Position numbers and translations under genes: made by a program
Shown: one piece after another, positions 57,551 to 64,000 of the stretch
Layout: the number at the start of each line of letters is the position of its first letter
Numbering within the stretch: position 1 is the stretch's first letter
Notes under the pieces: generated by a model
Told to the model about the DNA's origin: nothing
Seen by the model: only the letters and a program-made list of their open reading frames with translations
Database searches by the model: none
NCBI RefSeq assembly: GCF_014155765.1
Contig: NZ_SCKT01000005.1
Coordinates: forward strand, 210,016-274,015
Direction: 5' to 3'
Length of the DNA: 64,000 nucleotides
Origin: Pantoea dispersa
Lineage (GTDB): Bacteria; Pseudomonadota; Gammaproteobacteria; Enterobacterales; Enterobacteriaceae

Positions 57551-59140
57551 ATGAACAATAACGATCTGGTCGCGAAGCTGTGGAAGCTCTGTGACAACCT
57601 GCGCGACGGCGGCGTCTCCTATCAAAACTATGTTAACGAACTCGCATCGCTGCTGTTTCTGAAAATGTGTAAAGAGACCGGCCAGGAAGCGGATTACTTG
57701 CCGAAAGGCTATCGCTGGGATGATCTGAAATCCCGCATCGGCCAGGAACAGCTGCAGTTCTATCGGAATCTGCTGGTGCATCTGGGGGCCGATAACCAAA
57801 AACTGGTGCAGGCGGTATTCCAGAACGTGAATACCACCATTACCCAGCCCAAGCAGTTAACCGAGCTGGTCAGCAATATGGATTCGCTGGACTGGTACAA
57901 TGGCACGCACGGCAAATCCCGCGATGACTTCGGGGATATGTACGAAGGGCTGTTGCAGAAGAACGCCAACGAAACCAAGTCGGGTGCCGGTCAGTACTTC
58001 ACCCCGCGTCCGCTGATCAAAACCATTATTCACCTGCTGAAACCGCAGCCGCGTGAGATAGTGCAGGACCCGGCAGCGGGGACGGCGGGCTTTCTGATTG
58101 AAGCCGATCGCTATATTAAGTTGCAGACCAACGATCTTGATGACCTGGATAACGATACGCAGGATTTCCAGATACATCGTGCTTTTGTTGGCCTGGAACT
58201 GGTGCCGGGCACTCGTCGTTTGGCGCTGATGAATTGCCTGTTGCACGACATTGAAGGCAATCTCGACCACGGTGGTGCGATCCGCCTGGGTAATACGCTG
58301 GGTAGCGATGGTGAAACCTTGCCGATGGCGCATGTGGTTGCGACCAATCCTCCGTTTGGCAGCGCAGCGGGCACCAACATTACCCGTACCTTCGTTCACC
58401 CGACCAGCAATAAACAGCTGTGCTTTATGCAGCATATCGTTGAAACCCTGCTCCCTGGCGGCCGTGCTGCGGTGGTAGTACCGGATAACGTGTTGTTTGA
58501 AGGCGGCAAAGGGACCGACATTCGTCGCGACCTGATGGATAAGTGTCATCTGCATACCATTCTGCGCCTGCCAACCGGCATTTTTTATGCTCAGGGCGTG
58601 AAGACCAACGTGCTGTTCTTTACCAAAGGCACGGCGGCGAAGCCGACTCAGGACAAGAGCTGCACCGATGATGTGTGGGTCTATGATCTGCGAACCAATA
58701 TGCCGAGCTTTGGTAAACGCACGCCATTCACCGACGAGCATTTAAAGCCGTTTGAGCGCGTGTATGGCGAAGACCCGCACGGCTTAAGCCCGCGTAGTGA
58801 AGGTGAATGGAGCTTTAACGCTGAAGAGACGGAAATAGCCGACAGCGAAGAGAACAAAAACACCGATCAGCATCTTGCGACCAGCCGCTGGCGCAAGTTC
58901 AGCCGCGAGTGGATCCGCACGGCGAAATCCGATTCACTGGATATCGCCTGGCTGAAAGATAAAGACAGCATTGATGCCGACAACCTGCCGGAACCGGATA
59001 TTTTAGCGGCAGAAGCGATGGGCGAACTGGTACAGGCGATGGGCGAACTGGATGCGCTGATGCGTGAACTGGGTGCGAGCGATGAAGCCGATGCACAGCG
59101 TCAGTTGCTGCAGGAAGCGTTTGGTGAGGTGAAGGAATGA
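57551..59140 (+). CDS. hsdM: Type IA restriction-modification DNA methyltransferase M subunit
   Basis: 529-aa N6-adenine methyltransferase, the same length as EcoKI HsdM. The AdoMet motif is DPAAGTAGFLIEADRYIK and the catalytic motif NPPF is at 266-269 (VATNPPFGSAAGTNITRT). I start at 57551 (MNNNDLVAKLWKLCDN) because it matches EcoKI and GGA lies upstream; the frame opens 12 bases earlier. It is 72 bp after hsdR, with a G+C-rich hairpin-like stretch between them, and overlaps hsdS by 4 bp. In EcoKI the hsdM and hsdS genes have their own promoter. Confidence 0.97.
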   Translation: MNNNDLVAKLWKLCDNLRDGGVSYQNYVNELASLLFLKMCKETGQEADYLPKGYRWDDLKSRIGQEQLQFYRNLLVHLGADNQKLVQAVFQNVNTTITQPKQLTELVSNMDSLDWYNGTHGKSRDDFGDMYEGLLQKNANETKSGAGQYFTPRPLIKTIIHLLKPQPREIVQDPAAGTAGFLIEADRYIKLQTNDLDDLDNDTQDFQIHRAFVGLELVPGTRRLALMNCLLHDIEGNLDHGGAIRLGNTLGSDGETLPMAHVVATNPPFGSAAGTNITRTFVHPTSNKQLCFMQHIVETLLPGGRAAVVVPDNVLFEGGKGTDIRRDLMDKCHLHTILRLPTGIFYAQGVKTNVLFFTKGTAAKPTQDKSCTDDVWVYDLRTNMPSFGKRTPFTDEHLKPFERVYGEDPHGLSPRSEGEWSFNAEETEIADSEENKNTDQHLATSRWRKFSREWIRTAKSDSLDIAWLKDKDSIDADNLPEPDILAAEAMGELVQAMGELDALMRELGASDEADAQRQLLQEAFGEVKE

Positions 59141-60426
59141 GTGAAAAAACGAGGCCAGAATCATGGCTGTCAAAAATAGCCATTGATTGCTTTGATCAAA
59201 TTTCAACCACAAACAATAAGGTAAAGAGTACTGCTTGTTCACCGCATGGGTTATATCCTGTAATTGACCAAGGGAAAAATTATATCTCTGGATATATTAA
59301 TGATGAGAGTAAACTTATCAAAATAACTACGCCTATTTGTATATTTGGCGATCACACTAGGATCATCAAATGGGTGGAGCATAATTTCGTGCCTGGTGCT
59401 GATGGTACTAAACTACTAAAATCCAAGGGTTTTATTTACCCTAAATATGCATATTACAGCCTTTGCGCTCTGAATATTCCAGATAAGGGATACTCACGAC
59501 ACTTCAAGTATTTCAAAGAGTTAAAAATTGATATTCCTGCATGGGAAGAACAAAAAATTATCGCTGAAAAACTCGATACGCTGCTGGCGCAGGTTGATAG
59601 CAGCAAAGCACGTCTTGAGCAAATCCCAAAAATCGTGAAACGTTTTCGCCAGGCGGTGTTGGCTGCTGCGGTAGAGGGAAATTTAACAAATAGGTTAGAT
59701 GAAAACCACAACTGGCAGGAACTACCATTGAGCCATATTGCGTCTCATATTGTGGACTGTCCGCATTCAACCCCTAAATGGAGCTCTGAAGGAAAATACT
59801 GCGTCCGGACTACAGCGTTCAGTCCATTTAATTTGGATCTATCTAATCAGGGATATGTTGATGAACAAACATATCTAGGAAGAATACAAAGGCTAAAACC
59901 TGAAGCTGATGATATTTTATATAGTCGTGAAGGTACCGTAGGTATTGCCTGCCAAATACCTAAAGGAGTAGAACTGTGCCTTGGGCAGAGAATGGTACTA
60001 ATCAGAGCTACTGATAAAATAGCTGGAAAATATTTAACTATAGTGCTCAACTCTAATAAGATACTTAAAATTGTTAAATCCATGACAATGGGAAGTACCG
60101 TGCCTAGGATAAATATTTCTGATATTAAATCTTATCCAATCCCTTTCCCCCCACTGCCTGAGCAACACGAAATCGTCCGCCGCGTAGAACAACTCTTCGC
60201 TTACGCCGACACCATTGAAAAACAGGTCAACAACGCACTTGCCCGCGTAAACAATCTGACACAATCGATTCTGGCGAAGGCATTCCGTGGTGAACTCACC
60301 GCACAGTGGCGGACTGAAAACCCGGAATTAATCAGCGGAGAAAACAGTGCCGCCGCGTTGCTGGAAAAAATTAAAGCCGAACTGGCAGCCAGCACAGGTA
60401 AAAAAGCCTCGCGTAAAAAATCCTGA
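59137..60426 (+). CDS. hsdS: Type I restriction-modification specificity subunit
   Basis: 429-aa subunit that determines which DNA sequence is recognised. It has two target-recognition domains: residues about 1-135 and 195-340. A central conserved region lies between them (WEEQKIIAEKLDTLLAQVDS) and a C-terminal one closes the protein (LPEQHEIVRRVEQLFAYADT). The recognition domains are A+T-rich and do not resemble those of EcoKI, whereas the conserved helices do. The target is therefore expected to differ from EcoKI. It overlaps hsdM by ATGA. Confidence 0.95.
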   Translation: MSEKTRPESWLSKIAIDCFDQISTTNNKVKSTACSPHGLYPVIDQGKNYISGYINDESKLIKITTPICIFGDHTRIIKWVEHNFVPGADGTKLLKSKGFIYPKYAYYSLCALNIPDKGYSRHFKYFKELKIDIPAWEEQKIIAEKLDTLLAQVDSSKARLEQIPKIVKRFRQAVLAAAVEGNLTNRLDENHNWQELPLSHIASHIVDCPHSTPKWSSEGKYCVRTTAFSPFNLDLSNQGYVDEQTYLGRIQRLKPEADDILYSREGTVGIACQIPKGVELCLGQRMVLIRATDKIAGKYLTIVLNSNKILKIVKSMTMGSTVPRINISDIKSYPIPFPPLPEQHEIVRRVEQLFAYADTIEKQVNNALARVNNLTQSILAKAFRGELTAQWRTENPELISGENSAAALLEKIKAELAASTGKKASRKKS

Positions 60427-60439
60427 TTCTTGTCTTATT

Positions 60440-60468
60440 GCGCACTTTGATGGTGCGCTTCTTATTAT
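60440..60468 (+). terminator. Terminator of hsdMS
   Basis: Stem GCGCAC / GTGCGC with loop TTTGATG, followed by a T-rich stretch, shortly after the hsdS stop. Confidence 0.65.
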
Positions 60469-60556
60469 TTCCTGCCAGCTAAAGCGTAATTTTTATATTA
60501 AAATGATTTTATAAATAGCTTTTTCCCACTATTTCAAGCTGGGCTTCCTGTCTCTT

Positions 60557-60576
60557 TCCTGATGATATATACAGGT
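60557..60576 (+). promoter_or_regulatory. LexA (SOS) box upstream of symE
   Basis: TCCTGATGATATATACAGGT contains CTG-N10-CAG with an A/T-rich centre, close to the LexA consensus CTGTATATATATACAG. E. coli symE is a known SOS gene, and the site sits about 80 bp before the symE start, as expected. Confidence 0.75.
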
Positions 60577-60657
60577 TTTTAGCGCGGCGCAGATATGCTG
60601 CAACACACCCCCGCCGCTAATCAAAACTACTATTTAGAAGGAATAGTAATCATGACT
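60576..60657 (-). ncRNA. symR: SymR-like antisense RNA to the symE leader
   Basis: The minus strand here is fully complementary to the symE ribosome site and start codon. It resembles E. coli SymR by recollection, including a hairpin ACTATT / AATAGT near its 5' end and a G+C-rich block (GCGGCGGGGG) later. SymR represses symE translation. The ends are approximate: no run of U follows, so the 3' end is uncertain. Confidence 0.6.
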
Positions 60658-60984
60658 GACACGCATTCTATTGCACAACCGTCTGAACCAGAAGTCCTCG
60701 CGGCAAATAATCGCCAAATAACCGTTGGCTATGCGAGTTGCTATCCGGATTATCGTCGAACTCCTGCCATCATCATGAAAGGACAATGGCTGGAGGAGGC
60801 TGGTTTTGCCAGTGGCATGGCGGTTGAAGTGAAGGTAATGAAAGGCTGCATTGTGCTCACCGCCCGGCAGAAAGAGGATGAGCTAATGCAGTCGTTGCGC
60901 CAGGCATGCAAGCTGTCAGCACGGAAACAAAAGCAGGTGCTGGAGTTTATTCGGGTCATTGCCGGTAAACAGAAAGTCATCTGA
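60652..60984 (+). CDS. symE: SymE, SOS-induced type I toxin-like protein
   Basis: 110-aa protein that aligns with E. coli SymE throughout ([43 protein letters not shown]). It has an AbrB-like fold. In E. coli overproduction stops translation and compacts the nucleoid, and the protein is held down by SymR antisense RNA, LexA and Lon. I start at 60652 because AAGGA precedes that ATG and it matches E. coli; the frame opens at 60595. In E. coli it also lies just beyond hsdS, so gene order is conserved. Confidence 0.92.
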   Translation: MTDTHSIAQPSEPEVLAANNRQITVGYASCYPDYRRTPAIIMKGQWLEEAGFASGMAVEVKVMKGCIVLTARQKEDELMQSLRQACKLSARKQKQVLEFIRVIAGKQKVI

Positions 60985-60990
60985 ATGATA

Positions 60991-61021
60991 AACCGCTCCC
61001 GACATCGCATCGGGAGCGGTT
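60991..61021 (+). terminator. Hairpin after symE
   Basis: AACCGCTCCCGA / TCGGGAGCGGTT, a perfect 12-bp stem with a short loop. The T run is weak, but it probably ends symE transcription. Confidence 0.7.
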
Positions 61022-61122
61022 AACTTTCAGAGGGCAGTACAGAGCTATTCTAAGTAATATTTGCAAGCTTCGGAAACTCTAGCATCATTGGCAGTGATAT
61101 TAGAACGGCATGCGAGGGAAAG

Positions 61123-62649
61123 ATGGCTGGAAATTGGGTTCGTCAACTGTGCACTATTCTTGTATGTATTTTGATGAGTGGTTTTTTAAGTGCTTGTACT
61201 GAATTAGTTTCGGGTAGCCGCTCTATACCTGTAAAAGTGACAGATTATGAAGAAATCCATAAGATTACGTCTACAGTCTTAGACGCGCCATTGATCACTG
61301 CCCCCATTGGAAATCGACCTGTGAGAATATACAAAGTTGCTTTTGATGGGACGCTCAACGATCATGCCAGGATACCATCTGGTGAGCGGGAGACTCTTGT
61401 TGCCAGGATAGCAGAGCTTGTACAAGCTGATATTTACTATCCCGGAGCTGGAATGCAGGGCAGTAGTATCGATTATTTCGACGCTGCAACTGGTAGAAGT
61501 AGTATGGCAATTGCAGCAGATGCGGAAAAAAAATTCTATGCTCAAGCCAGAATTTGGCTAAAGCAAAATCCTGAAACTGATATTCGTGTTTTTGTTACCG
61601 GATTCAGTCGGGGAGCGGCAACTGCCAGGCACTTTATTAATATGGTCAGTAATCATTGGGGCCAGTATTTCAATTCGGATATTAATAGTCCACGATTTTA
61701 TGCGCTGCTCTACGATACCGTAGCAACAGGTCAGCAAGATCGCCTTATTCTGAACATACCTCAGGACGTTGATTATCTTGTGCACTTTGTTGCAATAGAC
61801 GAGGCCAGAAACTGGCTTTTTATTCCAACTATTGATGAGGATAAAACACCGTTACTTCGAGGTGCGCAGTTTTTCCCTATAAATCGTATTAATACTATCT
61901 ATTTGCCTGGATCTCACTCTGATATAGGCGCTTCATACTCTAAGGGTATTGGGGATTTATATATTACATTAACTGAGCAGTTTTTATACATGATGGGCCT
62001 GGCTCAGACAAATTGTTGGGAAAACCATGATGATCCATTGTTAGCAGGGAAGCATGATTCACGAGGAGGGCTGGATATTTTATTTGGTAGTCAGAATCCA
62101 AACACTGTGATGGTTGTTGATCGGCCTGCAGTTATTAAAGAGACTAAGCCGCTGACAATTATACAGCGTAAAAATATCGCCCTCCGCCTGAATGAGATGT
62201 GGGTAGCCAATTTCAGGCGCATGGCGGGAATGTATGTCGCTCAGTCTGAGACGGCGCTAGCAACTATCACATTACGAAAATCAATAGAAGGTATTGTACC
62301 TGTCAGTGTATCGAATAACATAAAACCAGAATCATTAACACTATCACCTGAAGGCAATGCTATACGGCTCCGTTTTAGATTCACTATGGGGAAAGGTGAA
62401 AATAGTTTACTTCTTAAACCGAAAGTTACCAGGCGTATAAAATTCGAAGGCTCTAAAATTGCTTTTGGCTTTTTGGAATCACCGCCAGACAGTTACATGG
62501 CTACTTGGGTAGATAATCGGCTTATCGAATTAACTCCTATGACAGTTAGCTCAGAAGCTGTTTCTAAAGCTCCACATCAAAATTGTGTTAAACAGTTGGA
62601 TGGCACGTTCCGCTCGCCTATCAGGGCTATGATTTTGAACCCCAACTAA
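61123..62649 (+). CDS. Lipoprotein with DUF2235 alpha/beta-hydrolase motifs
   Basis: 508-aa protein with a lipoprotein signal peptide: LSAC lipobox with Cys25, and Thr at +2 suggesting the outer membrane. The body has DUF2235 marks: FDGTLND (74-80), the serine-hydrolase elbow GFSRG (160-164, S162), YDT with D198, and GSHSDIG (263-269, H265). DUF2235 occurs in type VI secretion phospholipase effectors (Tle families) and in uncharacterised hydrolases. No VgrG, immunity gene or type VI component is adjacent. The C-terminal 200 residues match nothing I know. It is A+T-rich and sits between symE and abiE. A phospholipase-like role is inferred. Confidence 0.72.
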   Translation: MAGNWVRQLCTILVCILMSGFLSACTELVSGSRSIPVKVTDYEEIHKITSTVLDAPLITAPIGNRPVRIYKVAFDGTLNDHARIPSGERETLVARIAELVQADIYYPGAGMQGSSIDYFDAATGRSSMAIAADAEKKFYAQARIWLKQNPETDIRVFVTGFSRGAATARHFINMVSNHWGQYFNSDINSPRFYALLYDTVATGQQDRLILNIPQDVDYLVHFVAIDEARNWLFIPTIDEDKTPLLRGAQFFPINRINTIYLPGSHSDIGASYSKGIGDLYITLTEQFLYMMGLAQTNCWENHDDPLLAGKHDSRGGLDILFGSQNPNTVMVVDRPAVIKETKPLTIIQRKNIALRLNEMWVANFRRMAGMYVAQSETALATITLRKSIEGIVPVSVSNNIKPESLTLSPEGNAIRLRFRFTMGKGENSLLLKPKVTRRIKFEGSKIAFGFLESPPDSYMATWVDNRLIELTPMTVSSEAVSKAPHQNCVKQLDGTFRSPIRAMILNPN

Positions 62650-62850
62650 AAAGCAGCGAGAGAGCATGATTAATTTGAATGGAAGTCTGGAGTCTGCGGC
62701 ACGCAGGTTTCAACAAGCCTGATCTCTAGTGAGGCCAACACCGATTTTATATTTTAATTTCAAGAAGGTATTTGGCCCCGAAAGGGCTTCTTTGGTTTAT
62801 AAAAACTCAGATAGTTTCACTATCAGTGTCACTATATCAATTTTAATAAA

Positions 62851-63768
62851 CTAACTTAGCCATTCAGTCATGACCTTTTCCAGTTTACCCAGTGATTGCG
62901 CGCGCTTTTCTTCCGACATTTTTATGATGTTGCTGAGCTTCCATTGAACAGCTGGCAAATTTTGAATGTGGGTTTCTGGTGCTAAATGCCAGTCAGGTTC
63001 GCCGCGTTTGAATGACATCAGGAAATCGAAGTCCTGCTGAGTAAAATGCGCCTTCAGCGCACTGAGCATGCTTTCCGGAACCTCTCTCAGCGCTTCCAGT
63101 GAGACAACCTCAAAGGTCATGCCGCTGAATTCATTTTGAAAGGGCGCGGTAATATCCTTCCAGCGCGGGCTAAGCACTTCAGACAATGGACGCTTATGGC
63201 TAAGCAAATAAGTAATAAAGCCATTGAAAATCGTCCGGTCGATTCCCTGGGTATCAAGGAGCATTTTAACGTCGTAAAAATCTCTGGGATGCTGGCGATC
63301 TAACGCAGCACATAGCTTGCCACCGTATAAGTCAGGCAGTGAGACAACCGGGATCGCGGCAAAACCAAATTCTTCCTCCACCGCTTCCACGACATCGCGT
63401 TCTTGCGGTGGATACAATGTTCCACGGGCAACGGGTGAAACTTCAATTTTAATTTGCGCGTCATTCGTGGTGACAATGATGCGCATCTCATCGGGGTTAT
63501 TGGTTTGCAGCACTGCGCTGATCCCGGCTTGCGCTTCCAGTTCGGCAGCGATGCGGGCAAGCGCTTCCCGCACGTTAGGTAACGCAACCTCTCTGCTTTC
63601 CAGTGGGATATAAGCCAGATCGATATCAACGGATAATCGGGGAAAATCACGGATGAATAAATTGATCGCAGTTCCACCTTTCAGCGCAAAACAGGTCTCG
63701 TTAGCGACATAGGGTAATGCCCGCACCAGCAGCGCGACCTGGCGGTAGTAAGGTGAGGTTTTATCCAT
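62851..63768 (-). CDS. AbiEii nucleotidyltransferase toxin
   Basis: 305-aa toxin of the AbiE type IV toxin-antitoxin, abortive-infection family (DUF1814). The nucleotidyltransferase signature is CFALKGGTAINLFIRDF with GG at 31-32, followed by SVDIDLAY (D48, D50). Family members stop growth by modifying tRNA or another nucleic acid using nucleotides, protecting the population from phage. It overlaps the end of the upstream antitoxin gene by 8 bp, the usual two-gene operon. All visible motifs are intact. Confidence 0.85.
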   Translation of the reverse strand: MDKTSPYYRQVALLVRALPYVANETCFALKGGTAINLFIRDFPRLSVDIDLAYIPLESREVALPNVREALARIAAELEAQAGISAVLQTNNPDEMRIIVTTNDAQIKIEVSPVARGTLYPPQERDVVEAVEEEFGFAAIPVVSLPDLYGGKLCAALDRQHPRDFYDVKMLLDTQGIDRTIFNGFITYLLSHKRPLSEVLSPRWKDITAPFQNEFSGMTFEVVSLEALREVPESMLSALKAHFTQQDFDFLMSFKRGEPDWHLAPETHIQNLPAVQWKLSNIIKMSEEKRAQSLGKLEKVMTEWLS

Positions 63769-64000
63769 GGCTTATTCCCTTCTTAGTAAAATTTTCGGGC
63801 ACAGTAATCAGGTATTGCGTGTCCAGTTTGCCATTAACAACGATTTGTCGGTTGCCCGATCCCAGGTCGATTTTGCTGGTATCCACACGTTTGAACCATG
63901 CATGTTCATAGAAGCTGGCGAAAAAAAGATACAGGCGCTTGGTTCGCACAGACTGGCTAAGCGTGAGGAGGTTTTCCACTTTACGTGGGTTGAGATTGAC
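63761..64000 (-). CDS. AbiEi antitoxin, C-terminal part
   Basis: The C-terminal 79 or so residues of AbiEi. The frame is open to the right edge, so the gene continues outside the window. The visible part has the AbiEi C-terminal hallmarks LNPRKVENLLTLSQSVRTKR, HAWFKRVDTSKIDLGSGNRQ and LDTQYLITVPENF. AbiEi has a winged-helix N-terminus (not seen here) that represses the operon, while the C-terminal domain neutralises the toxin. The displayed initial valine is not a real start. Confidence 0.85.
   Translation of the reverse strand, partial: VNLNPRKVENLLTLSQSVRTKRLYLFFASFYEHAWFKRVDTSKIDLGSGNRQIVVNGKLDTQYLITVPENFTKKGISHG

Noticed and set aside
53630-64000. Search for a second copy of the leuX 3' end as an attachment-site repeat
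   Set aside because: I saw no repeat of the tRNA 3' sequence in the window; the right boundary may lie beyond 64000.

Overview
The window is a chromosomal segment of a Gram-negative enterobacterium (Enterobacterales), most likely Erwiniaceae (Pantoea or Erwinia-like). Many proteins match Escherichia coli K-12 families nearly end to end and in familiar order: ftsP, dkgA, yqhC, yghB, metC, exbB, exbD on the left, and yjgM, valS, holC, pepA, lptF, lptG, yjgR, leuX in the middle and right. Membrane-bound gluconate dehydrogenase genes, a 2,5-diketogluconate reductase and families of Ig-repeat proteins favour Pantoea/Erwinia over E. coli. The backbone is G+C-rich; parts of the Ig-repeat genes and everything from hsdS rightwards are clearly richer in A+T. 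Family assignments rest on recalled protein sequences; no search was run.

Layout. 1-6634: the ftsP 3' end, dkgA with its divergent AraC-type regulator, yghB, metC, and the iron-regulated exbBD motor with a Fur box. 6747-16234: three leftward genes for Ig-repeat, type-I-secretion-like surface proteins (746, 1398 and 611 aa), plus a scar made of the tail of a fourth paralogue joined to the tail of a second exbD. 16636-17958: a citrate-type MHS transporter, followed by a tandem array of 160-bp palindromic units. 18748-23963: a Csu-like archaic chaperone-usher pilus operon with a strong RcsAB-type box upstream. 24505-28857: two tandem MHYT-GGDEF-EAL proteins. 29080-41670: ydcR, yjgM, the valS-holC and pepA genes, lptFG, yjiN and yjgR. 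41841-47729: an orphan solute-binding protein divergent from a three-gene gluconate dehydrogenase operon. 47842-53295: marC, an 86-bp tandem array, an unknown acidic protein, a small redox operon (GNAT, azoreductase, AhpD-like) divergent from a MocR regulator, and yjjA.

53545-64000 is a defence island that begins at tRNA-Leu leuX. It holds an EcoKI-type (type IA) restriction-modification system hsdR-hsdM-hsdS, the SOS-type symE/SymR toxin-antisense pair with a LexA box, a lipoprotein with DUF2235 hydrolase motifs, and an AbiE type IV toxin-antitoxin pair whose antitoxin gene runs off the right edge.

Themes. Surface attachment is over-represented (Ig proteins, archaic pilus, two c-di-GMP enzymes), and the pilus and at least one Ig gene share Rcs-like upstream sites. 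Intergenic DNA is rich in palindromic repeats. Three subfamilies share a 5' GTAG and an ATTCAT-like centre with different stems, the layout expected of RAYT-mobilised REP elements, and they form local tandem arrays of 41, 62 and 86 bp. No CRISPR array, rRNA, insertion sequence or integrase was seen.
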